Both the position numbers and the translations under genes were made by a program. DNA of 64,000 nucleotides from Holophagales bacterium. Lineage in GTDB: Bacteria; Acidobacteriota; Thermoanaerobaculia; UBA5066. Positions 49,901-57,415 of the stretch are shown in pieces. The notes beneath the pieces were generated by a model. That model had not been told where the DNA came from and made no database searches. It worked only from the letters and a program-made list of their open reading frames with translations. Within the stretch, counting starts at the first letter, position 1, and each line of letters begins with the position of its first letter. The stretch lies in contig JADJZB010000028.1 of the NCBI GenBank assembly GCA_016719485.1, positions 257,369-321,368 on the forward strand, in the 5' to 3' direction.

Positions 49901-50527
49901 CTTCAGCTCGAAGGCCGCCCCGTTCACCTTCGCCCCGAGGAAGGGCTCGGTGAAGACGTCCTGGTCGACGGGGAGGTTCGAGAGGAACGGCACGCCGACC
50001 TTCAGCTCCGTCACCGCGTGCTTCGTCCGCGCCGGCCGGTCGTCGAAGAGGATCGCGCCCCTCTCGACGCGGATGTTCGCGACCGAGAAACGCGCCGGCT
50101 TCGAATCCGGCTTCTCCTTCGAGAGCTCCTCGATGAGGTCCGAGATGCTCAGCGTCCCCGCCCCTGTCCGGGCGATCGAGATCGCGGGAGCCTCGACGAC
50201 CGCTTCGCTCAGGACCGGGCCCCGGTGGTAGAGCGACGAGAGCTGCGCGTTCGCGAAGAGGCGCTCGACGGTGACGAAGGCCCCCGGCCCCTCCTTCTCC
50301 CCGACCCGGAGCCCCTCGAGGGTGAGGGAGAGGGTGAACGGATTTGCCTTGACCCCCTTCAGCGTCACCGGCCGGTGGAGCGCCGCCGAGAGCGCCGTCG
50401 GGAGCTTCGAGAGGACGACACGCGGGACGACGAGGAAGCCGATCGCCGCGTAGAGAAGGAGCGCCACGGCGACGCCGGCGAGGGCCCTGCGGGAGACCAC
50501 GCGGAGGACCCGTTCCCGGATGCTCAT
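46904..50527 (-). CDS. Giant DUF748/AsmA-like envelope protein with OmpA-like C-terminus
   Basis: 1207 aa anchored by one N-terminal helix ('ALAGVAVALLLYAAIGFLVVP', about residues 15-35). The rest is a repetitive beta-rich region with the DUF748 blocks ('LSLTLEGLRVGEK', 'ISDIDLPYY'-type segment 'LDIHLSDIDLPYYFAYVP', and near the C-terminus 'IDLVPMTPYFVKYAGYSVQKG'). A last section ('LSFVDFAPGASSLDGEAVKRL') resembles an OmpA/MotB-like fold. DUF748 belongs with AsmA/TamB-type proteins thought to bridge inner and outer membranes and move phospholipids; this role is family-level inference. Length matches known DUF748 proteins. Confidence 0.88.
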   Translation of the reverse strand: MSIRERVLRVVSRRALAGVAVALLLYAAIGFLVVPRVVLSKLPTALSAALHRPVTLKGVKANPFTLSLTLEGLRVGEKEGPGAFVTVERLFANAQLSSLYHRGPVLSEAVVEAPAISIARTGAGTLSISDLIEELSKEKPDSKPARFSVANIRVERGAILFDDRPARTKHAVTELKVGVPFLSNLPVDQDVFTEPFLGAKVNGAAFELKGKTKPFHGTRETTLDIHLSDIDLPYYFAYVPAEWAKRLTSGRLDTELALSFRQESGKDPAVVLSGRAALRQFLVSEEGAKPLIGLKRLEIVLASADLLRRDVRLESVTVDAPEVRVHRDRGGGFPVFEKLLGAFTGEPAPGPTAEPAKSKGGSWRVDVNAFAVAGGRIFFRDERPRRPFEAVAGEIAIAATGISTAAGQAATLKVSATTDAGERLEYAAKLTLDPLVSEGTLSFTGIPLKRYGPYYEDGLLFAVEGGKLDFSTRYRWPVAGELAELSDLSVAVTELRARRNGEKEEFLRIPSASMTGGAVDPGKREVRVASIAASGANLKIVREKDGSIDLAKLAKEEPTPAPKQLAAEGKATGGGEWTARLASISLERGSVRFADEAAPHPVTLEIAPMSFSVEGLSTAHGEKGKVRGKVALNGKGSLAVAGTFGLSPVLAQLKVDAADLELPPFAGYAPETVQVSLTRGTISAKGEVSVKEGPDGAFAYGWEGEATCGKLTLLDPTAGQDLLSWDSLRLGGMKATSTPPSFVAGTVALTDFFARVELDEAGKLNFRRAFGLAEPPPVDDAAAESAMAGGKAPEPQPTAAAATPAAPGEGATYVRIDAVTLQGGRLHVDDRFVKPGYRADLKDVGGRISGLSSVAGTRAEVDLRGSLESSAPLEITGTFNPFSATSFADIKVAFRDIDLVPMTPYFVKYAGYSVQKGRLTMNVAYKLNERRLEAQNSFLVDQFTFGEKVESPTATKLPVKLAVSLLKDPDGVIRLDVPISGSVDDPKFRVGPIVWKIIGNVLKKAVLSPFALLGRLGGGGPELSFVDFAPGASSLDGEAVKRLDALAAALGKRPALKLEVEGKVDAAKDAEGLQRLLYERKVKVRKAEELAKAGTPAASVDEVVVSKEEWPEYLERAYRKERFPKPRTALGLVKQIPPEEMEKLMLANLVVTPDDLRQLALARATVVKERLLGPGQVAPDRVFLVDPAAAAEPKPGESLTRAAFVLK

Positions 50528-50536
50528 GCCCCTACC

Positions 50537-51394
50537 TTAGACCAGCGCCTCGCTGCGGCGGAACACCAGAATCGCGACCCCGGCGATCGCCGCCTCCGTG
50601 AAGAAATAGGTCGTCGCGAAGACGGCGAAACGGGTGTCGCCGAGGAAGGTGATCGCGACGACCGTGGCGATCGCGCTGTTGCGCGTCGCGAACTCCACGG
50701 AAAGCGTGAAGCGCTCCCGGGCGTCGGCCCCGGTGACCTGCGCGACGATCGCGCCCGCGACCATGGCGAGGAGGACGAAGAGCGCCGAGGCCGCCGCCGT
50801 CACGGCGACGTGCTCGACGAAGCGCGCCCACTCGCTCCAGAGGATGAAGCCGAGGAGGAGGGCGAGAGCCGAAAGGGCGAACTTCCTCATCCCGGCCTCG
50901 TGCCGGGCCGCGAAACCCGGCGCCCGCGCCCGGACCGTCATCCCGAGTGCGACCGGCAGGACGAGCATCCCGAGGATCTGCGCCGCCAGGGTACCGACGG
51001 GAGCCTGGAAGCCGAACGGACGATCCAGCACGACCTCGAAGCCCCGCGTGAGGAGCGGCATCGTGACGACGGCAGCCGCGCAGGAGGCCGCCGTGAGCGT
51101 GACGGAGAGCGCCGTCGCGGCCCGCGCCAGGTAGCTGTAGACGTTCGAGATCCCGCCCACGGGGCAGACGGCGAGGAGGAGCATCCCGGCCGCGATCTCC
51201 GCGGGCATCGGCACGAACCGGAGGACGACGAGGGCGATCGGCGGGAGGAGGACGAGCGGCCCGACGAGGCCCGCCACGAGGAGGCGCGGCCTCGAGAGGA
51301 CCCGGCGGAGCTCGGCGCGCGACACGTCCAGCCCGACGACCGTCATGAGGAGGACCGCGCACGCCGGGATGGCGACGTCGAGGACGGGTTTCAC
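50537..51394 (-). CDS. Bile acid:sodium symporter family transporter
   Basis: 285 aa, nine to ten helices, of the BASS/SBF-like family. 'VCPVGGISNVYSYLARAATALSV' is the sodium-site crossover of the first repeat and 'EFATRNSAIATVVAITFLGD' that of the second. The natural cargo of most bacterial members is unknown (organic anions, pantothenate or arsenite in relatives). The GTG at 51394 overlaps the TGA of the sigma-54 activator (GTGA), so regulator and transporter are made together and the regulator may sense the imported compound. Confidence 0.88.
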   Translation of the reverse strand: MKPVLDVAIPACAVLLMTVVGLDVSRAELRRVLSRPRLLVAGLVGPLVLLPPIALVVLRFVPMPAEIAAGMLLLAVCPVGGISNVYSYLARAATALSVTLTAASCAAAVVTMPLLTRGFEVVLDRPFGFQAPVGTLAAQILGMLVLPVALGMTVRARAPGFAARHEAGMRKFALSALALLLGFILWSEWARFVEHVAVTAAASALFVLLAMVAGAIVAQVTGADARERFTLSVEFATRNSAIATVVAITFLGDTRFAVFATTYFFTEAAIAGVAILVFRRSEALV

Positions 51395-53001
51395 GCCCGC
51401 CGGATCCCGAGCTTCTTCATCCGCGACCGCAGCGTGCTCGGCTTGAGACCCAGGATCGCGGCCGCGTTCCCGGGCCCCTCGACGCGGCCGCCGCACCGCT
51501 CGAGGACGGCCTCGACGTGGGCGCGCTCGACGGCCTCGATCGTCTGCCCTCCCCCGGCGCCTCCCGGCCCGGCCGGGGCTCCGCCGCCGAAGGCCTCGTC
51601 CAGCTGCAGCGTCGAGCCGGGCGAGAGGATGAGGGCGCGCTCGACGACGTTCTCCAGCTCGCGGACGTTTCCCGGCCAGGGATAGGCCGAGAGGCGGTCC
51701 ATCGCCGTGCGCGGGACCCTTTCGATGTGCCGGCCGATCTTCCCCTGCCGCCGCTGGATGAACCACCAGACGAGGAGCGGAACGTCCTCCCGGCGCTCGC
51801 GCAGGGGCGGGACGCGGATCGGGAAGACGTTCAGCCGATAGAAGAGGTCGGCCCGGAAGCGGCCGGCCTCGACGGCGGCGCCGAGGTCGTGGTGCGTGGC
51901 GGCCACGAGGCGGACGTCGACCTTCCGCGTCTGGCTCGAGCCGACCCGTTCGAACTCCCCTTCCTGGAGGACCCGGAGGAGCTTCCCCTGGAGGTCGAGG
52001 CCGAGGTCCCCGATCTCGTCGAGGAAAAGGGTGCCTCCGTCGGCGAGCTCGAAGCGGCCGATCTTCGTGGCGAGGGCGCCGGTGAACGCCCCCTTCTCGT
52101 GCCCGAAGAGCTCGCTCTCTATGAGCGTCGGCGGGATGGCGGCGCAGTTCACCTTCACCATCGAACGCCCGTGCCGCGGGCTGCGCTCGTGGACCGCGCG
52201 GGCGAGGAGCTCCTTGCCGGTGCCCGTCTCGCCGAGAAGGAGAACGGTCGAGCCGGTCGGCGCGACCTGGGCGACGAGGGCGAGCGTGCGCTTCAGGGCC
52301 GGGCTTTCTCCCACGATCTCCTGGAAGTCGTGCGACGCGCCCAGCTCCTCGCGGAGGAGGACGTTCTCCGCCGCGAGCTGGTCCTTCAGGCGGCGGACCT
52401 CCTCGAGGCTCCTCTTGAGCGTGAGGTCCCGGTGCTTGCGGTCGACGGCGCCCGCAAGGATCTGACCGACGATCCGGAGCCGCTCGACGTCCTCCGGGGT
52501 CCAGCGCCGCGTTTCGCGAAACGACCCCGTCGCGACGACCGAGACCAGCCGCCCGCCGACCGAGAGCGGGATCGAGACGTGCGACTGCAGGCCGAGGGCC
52601 TCCGCCCAGAGACGCTCGGCCGCGGCCTCCGTCGGCAGCTCGTGGAGAGCGTTCACGACGACGGTCTCTCCTGCGAGGAGCCTGCCTCTGACCCACGAGA
52701 GCTCGCGGATCGCGTTCGCCGTGTCGAGCTGGACGCCCGTCCGGGCCCACTGATGCGCCGACACGACGCCGTGGGTCTCGGGATCGAACTGGTAGAAGCT
52801 TGCCCGGTCCGTTCCCAGCTGCATCACGACACGTTCGAGGGCCGCGGCGATCTCCTCGTCCACGCCTTCGGCCGCCACGACCGCGAACCGGGCCGAGAGC
52901 TCGCCGAGAAGCTGCGTGAACCGCTGTTCCGACAAAGGCGACGAGCATTCTAGCCGGGCTCCCACGATATCTCGCGGGTGGCGCGATATTTCGCGGGCCA
53001 C
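51391..53001 (-). CDS. Sigma-54-dependent transcriptional activator with GAF sensor
   Basis: Up to 536 aa. Residues about 35-185 are a GAF domain; then the AAA+ sigma-54 activator core with Walker A 'GETGTGKELLA', the sigma-54-contact loop 'GHEKGAFTGA', Walker B 'GTLFLDEIGDL' and the arginine-finger region 'FRADLFYRLNVFPI'; and a Fis-type helix-turn-helix at the end ('NAAAILGLKPSTLRSRMKK'). The 5' end is uncertain: GTG at 53001, GTG at 52965 or TTG at 52935 are all in frame. Two palindromes lie at 52963-52995, which favours the shortest form because they would then be promoter operators. It is coupled to the symporter gene. Confidence 0.9.
   Translation of the reverse strand: MAREISRHPRDIVGARLECSSPLSEQRFTQLLGELSARFAVVAAEGVDEEIAAALERVVMQLGTDRASFYQFDPETHGVVSAHQWARTGVQLDTANAIRELSWVRGRLLAGETVVVNALHELPTEAAAERLWAEALGLQSHVSIPLSVGGRLVSVVATGSFRETRRWTPEDVERLRIVGQILAGAVDRKHRDLTLKRSLEEVRRLKDQLAAENVLLREELGASHDFQEIVGESPALKRTLALVAQVAPTGSTVLLLGETGTGKELLARAVHERSPRHGRSMVKVNCAAIPPTLIESELFGHEKGAFTGALATKIGRFELADGGTLFLDEIGDLGLDLQGKLLRVLQEGEFERVGSSQTRKVDVRLVAATHHDLGAAVEAGRFRADLFYRLNVFPIRVPPLRERREDVPLLVWWFIQRRQGKIGRHIERVPRTAMDRLSAYPWPGNVRELENVVERALILSPGSTLQLDEAFGGGAPAGPGGAGGGQTIEAVERAHVEAVLERCGGRVEGPGNAAAILGLKPSTLRSRMKKLGIRRA
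52963..52995. promoter_or_regulatory. Paired palindromic operator-like sites at the regulator's 5' end
   Basis: Two copies of one inverted-repeat motif, 'cacgatatctcgcg' (52963-52976) and 'cgcgatatttcgcg' (52982-52995), spaced 19 bp start to start. The second copy has five-base perfect arms (cgcga/tcgcg). AT-centred palindromes stand out in this GC-rich DNA. Confidence 0.55.
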
Positions 53002-53120
53002 GCTCTCGATTCATACCGTCGGCCGAGCCCCAACCAGGCCACAAGACGTTACTCGTCAATCACTTGTCAAAGAGGGCTGCGCAACGCCCTCGGCGGCACG
53101 GCGGTTGCGCTGACACTCGC

Positions 53121-53384
53121 GTGGACCTGCACATCTCCACAGACGAGAAGAACGGTCTTCTGACCGTCCGCGTGGCCGGCCGGCTCAGCTCGGTCGGGCT
53201 CGGGGAGCTCCGCCGGGCGTGCCGCGAAGCCGCCCGGGTCCGGCTCGACCTCTCCGACCTCGTCTCCGCGGACGAAGCGGGGACGACCTTCCTGGCCGCG
53301 ATGCGCGACTCCGGTGCCGACCTCGCCGGCGTGCCGCCCTACATCGACCTGCTGCTCCGGGCTCGGCTCCAGTCGACTGCGTAA
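53121..53384 (+). CDS. Small STAS-domain protein
   Basis: 87 aa from the GTG at 53121. The pattern 'LLTVRVAGRLSSVGLGELRRAC' followed by 'VRLDLSDLVSADEAGTTFLAAM' is that of a STAS domain, the fold of anti-sigma-factor antagonists; the position of the usual phosphorylatable Ser/Thr (after 'SD.V..') is occupied by Ala-Asp ('SADEAG'), so switching by phosphorylation is doubtful. No partner kinase (RsbW type) is adjacent. It sits 70 bases before the first sulfatase, whose expression it may share. The longer open frame upstream has no good start. Confidence 0.7.
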   Translation: MDLHISTDEKNGLLTVRVAGRLSSVGLGELRRACREAARVRLDLSDLVSADEAGTTFLAAMRDSGADLAGVPPYIDLLLRARLQSTA

Positions 53385-53454
53385 GCCCGGGCTCTCCTCT
53401 TCAAACCGCACCCGTCAAACGAACGAACCGACGACGACTCCAAAGGAGGCCCCC

Positions 53455-55035
53455 GTGACTCGACGCAACCCCGTTTCTCTCTCCCTGCTCCTGGCCGCCG
53501 CGCTCGTAGCGCCCGGGGCCCACGCGCAGGCGCCGAAAGCGGCTCCGGCGGCCAAGGCGCCCGCGACCGCGAAGAAGCCGAACATCCTCGTCATCTGGGG
53601 CGACGACATCGGCGGCTTCAACATCAGCGCCTACAACCGCGGAATGATGGGCTACAAGACGCCCAACATCGACCGGATCGCGAGCGAAGGCGCCCTCTTC
53701 ACCGACTGGTACGGCCAGCAGAGCTGCACGGCGGGCCGCGCGGCGTTCGTCACCGGCCAATCCCCCATCCGCACCGGTCTGACGAAAGTCGGCCTCCCCG
53801 GGGCGCCCGAGGGGATGAAGAAGGAAGACCCGACCGTCGCCACGCTGCTCAAGGCGCAGGGCTACGTCACCGGCCAGTTCGGCAAGAACCACCTCGGCGA
53901 CCGCGACGAGATGCTCCCGACGAAGCACGGCTTCGACGAGTTCTTCGGCAACCTCTACCACCTGAACGCCGAGGAGGAGCCCGAGCACCCCGACTATCCG
54001 AAGGACCCGGAGTTCAAGAAGAAGTTCGGCCCGCGCGGCGTCATCCACAGCTTCGCCGACGGCCGCATGACCGACACCGGGCCGCTCACGAGGAAGCGGA
54101 TGGAGACGATCGACGAGGAGGTCACGGCGAAGGCGCTCGACTTCATGGAGCGCGCGAGGAAGTCCGACAAGCCGTTCTTCCTCTGGTGGAACTCGACCCG
54201 AATGCACGTCTTCACGCACCTGAAGGCGGCGTCCGAGGGGAAGACCGGTCTCGGCATCTACGCCGACGGCATGGTGGAGCACGACGGCCACGTCGGGCAG
54301 GTCCTCGCGAAGCTCAAGGAGCTCGGCCTCGACGAGAACACCATCGTCATGTACTCGACCGACAACGGCGCCGAGACCTTCACGTGGCCGGACGGCGGCA
54401 CGACGATGTTCCGCGGCGAGAAGAACACCCAGTGGGAAGGCGGCTACCGCGTCCCCGCAATCCTCCGCTGGCCCGGCGTCATCAAGCCCGGGACCGTGAA
54501 CAACGAGATCGGCGCGCACGAGGACATGCTGACGACCCTCCTCGCCGCCGCGGGCGACACCACGGTGAAGGAAGACCTCCTCAAGGGGCGGAACGTCGGC
54601 GGCACGACCTACAAGGTCCACCTCGACGGCTACAACCTCCTTCCCGCCCTCAAGGGCGAGGCGGCGTGGCCGCGCAAAGAGTTCATCTACTGGACCGACG
54701 ACGGCAGCGTCGCGGCCCTCAGGTACGAGAACTGGAAGGTCACCTTCCTGCAGCAGGACGCCGAGGGGCTCAAGGTGTGGCAGCAGCCGTTCACGCCGCT
54801 GCGCGCCCCCACGATCACGAACCTGCGGATGGATCCGTTCGAGCGCGCCGAGCACGAGAACGCGATGGGCTTCCAGCGGTGGTACATGGATCACATGTTC
54901 GTCATCGCCCCCGCGGGCGCCTACGTCGGCCGGTGGCTCCAGAGCTTCCGGGAGTTCCCGCCGCGGCAGAAGCCGGGCAGCTTCAACCTCGACCGGGTGA
55001 TGGAAGCCGTCACCGCCAACCCCGGCAACGGCTGA
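53455..55035 (+). CDS. Secreted arylsulfatase (CTAGR active-site type)
   Basis: 526 aa; hydrolyses sulfate esters. Signal peptide at residues 1-25 ('LSLLLAAALVAPGAHAQA'). Metal-binding start 'NILVIWGDDIGGFNIS'; the residue to be turned into formylglycine is Cys in 'QQSCTAGRAAFVTG' (C-T-A-G-R in place of the canonical C-x-P-S-R); downstream 'GQFGKNHLGD' carries the active-site Lys/His; 'YSTDNGAET' supplies further ligands. The CTAGR form is common in a bacterial arylsulfatase group. The GTG at 53455 has 'aaaggaggc' ahead of it. A long hairpin separates it from the second sulfatase. Confidence 0.92.
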   Translation: MTRRNPVSLSLLLAAALVAPGAHAQAPKAAPAAKAPATAKKPNILVIWGDDIGGFNISAYNRGMMGYKTPNIDRIASEGALFTDWYGQQSCTAGRAAFVTGQSPIRTGLTKVGLPGAPEGMKKEDPTVATLLKAQGYVTGQFGKNHLGDRDEMLPTKHGFDEFFGNLYHLNAEEEPEHPDYPKDPEFKKKFGPRGVIHSFADGRMTDTGPLTRKRMETIDEEVTAKALDFMERARKSDKPFFLWWNSTRMHVFTHLKAASEGKTGLGIYADGMVEHDGHVGQVLAKLKELGLDENTIVMYSTDNGAETFTWPDGGTTMFRGEKNTQWEGGYRVPAILRWPGVIKPGTVNNEIGAHEDMLTTLLAAAGDTTVKEDLLKGRNVGGTTYKVHLDGYNLLPALKGEAAWPRKEFIYWTDDGSVAALRYENWKVTFLQQDAEGLKVWQQPFTPLRAPTITNLRMDPFERAEHENAMGFQRWYMDHMFVIAPAGAYVGRWLQSFREFPPRQKPGSFNLDRVMEAVTANPGNG

Positions 55036-55058
55036 TCGCGGGGCTGACCGCACTTCGC

Positions 55059-55090
55059 GCGGGCCATCGACCGGACGGTCGGTGGCCCGC
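55059..55090 (+). terminator. Strong hairpin between the two sulfatase genes
   Basis: A 14-bp stem with one T-G wobble (55059-55072 with 55077-55090) and a four-base loop 'ggac', 23 bases after the first sulfatase stop. There is no T tract after it, so it may be a weak terminator or an mRNA-stability element. Confidence 0.5.
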
Positions 55091-55201
55091 CTTCCGGCCC
55101 TCCGGGAGTCCGTGCTAGCGTCTGCGCCGTTCCGGTACAACACGCGGAGGCCGGGCGGCTCCTGCAGCTCGCTTTCGGCCCTCCGGCCAGGAGTCGCCCC
55201 G

Positions 55202-56641
55202 ATGAGAACCGTTCCCGTCGCGCTCGCCCTCGCGTTCTTCGGTCTGCCCGCCGCCGCGGCGCCCCCCGCCTCGACCACCGCCGCCGCCCCCGCCAAGCCG
55301 AACATCGTCTACATCCTCGCCGACGACCTCGGCTGGAAGGACGTCGGCTTCCACGGCTCCGACATCCGGACGCCCAGCATCGACACGCTCGCCCGCCAGG
55401 GGGCGCGCCTCGAGCAGCTCTATACCCAGCCGCTCTGCACGCCGTCGCGCGCCGCCCTCATGACGGGCCGCTACCCGTTCCGCTACGGCCTCCAGACGCT
55501 CGTCATCCCGTCGAACGGCCGTTACGGCCTCGACACCCAGGAGTGGATCCTGCCGCAGGCGCTGAAGGAGGCCGGCTACCGGACGGCGATCGTCGGCAAG
55601 TGGCACCTCGGGCACGCCGACCGGAAGTACTGGCCGCGGCAGCGCGGCTTCGACTATCAGTACGGCCCGCTCCTCGGCGAGATCGACTACTTCACCCACT
55701 CGGCGCACGGCACGCGCGACTGGTTCCGGGACAACGAGCCGGTGAAGGAGGAGGGATACGTCACGCAGCTCCTCGGCAGGGACGCCGTGAAGCTCATCGA
55801 AGGGCACGACACGAAGACGCCGCTCTTCCTCTATCTCACGTTCACCGCGCCCCACGCCCCGTACCAGGCCCCGCAGGAATACCTCGACCGGTACAAGGAG
55901 ATCGCCGATCCGTCGCGCCGCGCCTACGCCGCGATGGTCACGTCGATGGACGACGAGATCGGCCGCGTCCTCGGGGCCCTCGACCGGCGCGGGATGCGGG
56001 AGAACACGATCGTCGTCTTCCAGAGCGACAACGGGGGCCCGCGCTCGGCGAAGTTCACGGGCGAGGTCGACATGTCGAAGAGCACGATCCCGGCGGACAA
56101 CGGCCCGTACCGCGACGGGAAGGGAACGCCCTACGAAGGAGGCACCCGCGTCGTCGCCGCCCTCTCGTGGCCGGGACACGTGCCCGCCGGAACGGTCGTC
56201 GACCAGCCGATCCACCTCGTCGACATGTTCCCGACGCTCGCCTCCCTCGCGGGCGCCTCGACGGCGAAGTGCAAGCCGCTCGACGGCGTGAACGTCTGGC
56301 CCGTGATCGCGGAGGGGAAGCCCTCGCCGCGCGAGGAGGTCGTGTACGGCATCGAGCCCTTCCGCGCGACCGTCCGCAAGGGGGACTGGAAGCTCGTCTG
56401 GCAGACCACCCTCCCCTCGAAGGTCGAGCTTTTCGACCTGCGGCAGGACCCGTCGGAGTCGACGAACCTCGCGGAGAAAAGCCCGCAGAAGGCCGACGAG
56501 CTGAAGCGGCGGGCCGAGGAGCTCTCCCGCGCGGCCACCGAGCCCCTCATCTTCAAGGAGGCGTTCGACGTTTCCTGGCGCGGGCTCTTCGGCTCCGTGG
56601 CGCTTCCCGGAACGGCGCAGGCGGCCGAGGCCCACCCCTGA
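55202..56641 (+). CDS. Secreted sulfatase (arylsulfatase A/B type, CTPSR)
   Basis: 479 aa with signal peptide (1-20). Sulfatase motifs: 'NIVYILADDLGWKDVGFHG', formylglycine motif 'LCTPSRAALMTGRYPFR' (canonical C-x-P-S-R), 'GKWHLGHA', 'TFTAPHAPYQAP' and 'FQSDNGGPRS'. The group is that of mammalian arylsulfatase B-like enzymes, which act on sulfated glycans. It shares little sequence with the preceding sulfatase beyond the catalytic motifs, so the two are not a recent duplication. No formylglycine-generating enzyme is in the window. Confidence 0.93.
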   Translation: MRTVPVALALAFFGLPAAAAPPASTTAAAPAKPNIVYILADDLGWKDVGFHGSDIRTPSIDTLARQGARLEQLYTQPLCTPSRAALMTGRYPFRYGLQTLVIPSNGRYGLDTQEWILPQALKEAGYRTAIVGKWHLGHADRKYWPRQRGFDYQYGPLLGEIDYFTHSAHGTRDWFRDNEPVKEEGYVTQLLGRDAVKLIEGHDTKTPLFLYLTFTAPHAPYQAPQEYLDRYKEIADPSRRAYAAMVTSMDDEIGRVLGALDRRGMRENTIVVFQSDNGGPRSAKFTGEVDMSKSTIPADNGPYRDGKGTPYEGGTRVVAALSWPGHVPAGTVVDQPIHLVDMFPTLASLAGASTAKCKPLDGVNVWPVIAEGKPSPREEVVYGIEPFRATVRKGDWKLVWQTTLPSKVELFDLRQDPSESTNLAEKSPQKADELKRRAEELSRAATEPLIFKEAFDVSWRGLFGSVALPGTAQAAEAHP

Positions 56642-56703
56642 CGGAAGGGGGCGGTTCCAGGCTCGGCCACGGCAAGCCCGCAGGTCACAGATATCCTTCC
56701 GGC

Positions 56704-57375
56704 GTGAGAGATACGGATGCGACCCTCGTCCGCGCCAGCCTCAGGGCGCCCCGGGCGGGCGCCATCGCGGGGATCGTCTTCTCGCTCCTCCTCATCGTCA
56801 GCCTCGCCCTGATCCGTTCGGCCGTGCCCGCGGACCCCGGGGATTCCGGGTCGTGGCTCCCCTCGCACGCGAAGACGGTCGCCCTCGGGCTGAACATCCT
56901 GCCGTTCGCCGGCGTGGCGTTCCTCTGGTTCATCGGCGTCCTCAGGGACCGGATCGGCGACCTGGAGGACAAGCTCTTCGCCAGCGTCTTCCTCGGGAGC
57001 GGGCTCCTCTTCCTCGCCATGCTCTTCGCCAGCGCGGCGATTGCAGGCGGCGCGCTGACGACCTGGGGGACGATGCCCGCCCAGGCCGTCGAGTCCGGAG
57101 TCTTCCGATTCGCCCGGACGACCGTCTTCCAGCTCATCAACGGTTACGGGATGAGGATGGCGGGCGTCTTCATGATCACGACCTCGACGCTCGCGATCCG
57201 GACCGGGATCTTTCCGCGCCCGATGGCCTTCCTCGGCTACGCCCTCGCGCTCCTCCTCCTGCTCGGGAGCGGGCGGCTCCCCTGGGTCCCGATGGCGTTC
57301 CCGGCCTGGACGCTTCTCGTGAGCGTTCAGATTCTCGTGGCGAACTTCAGACCCCGGCACGAGGAACGAGCCTGA
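56704..57375 (+). CDS. Hypothetical four- to five-helix membrane protein
   Basis: 223 aa from the GTG at 56704. Hydrophobic segments lie near residues 20-40 ('AGAIAGIVFSLLLIVSLALI'), 62-80, 93-112, 150-165 and 175-215. No motif I recognise. The pattern, with a small cytoplasmic N-terminus and the 'GMRMAGVFMITTSTLAIRTG' block, resembles uncharacterised actinobacterial/acidobacterial membrane proteins. It is 62 bases past the sulfatase gene but nothing links their functions. Confidence 0.75.
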   Translation: MRDTDATLVRASLRAPRAGAIAGIVFSLLLIVSLALIRSAVPADPGDSGSWLPSHAKTVALGLNILPFAGVAFLWFIGVLRDRIGDLEDKLFASVFLGSGLLFLAMLFASAAIAGGALTTWGTMPAQAVESGVFRFARTTVFQLINGYGMRMAGVFMITTSTLAIRTGIFPRPMAFLGYALALLLLLGSGRLPWVPMAFPAWTLLVSVQILVANFRPRHEERA

Positions 57376-57415
57376 ATGCGCGTCGGGCCGGCAGACGGCT
57401 AAACTGTCGGCCAGA

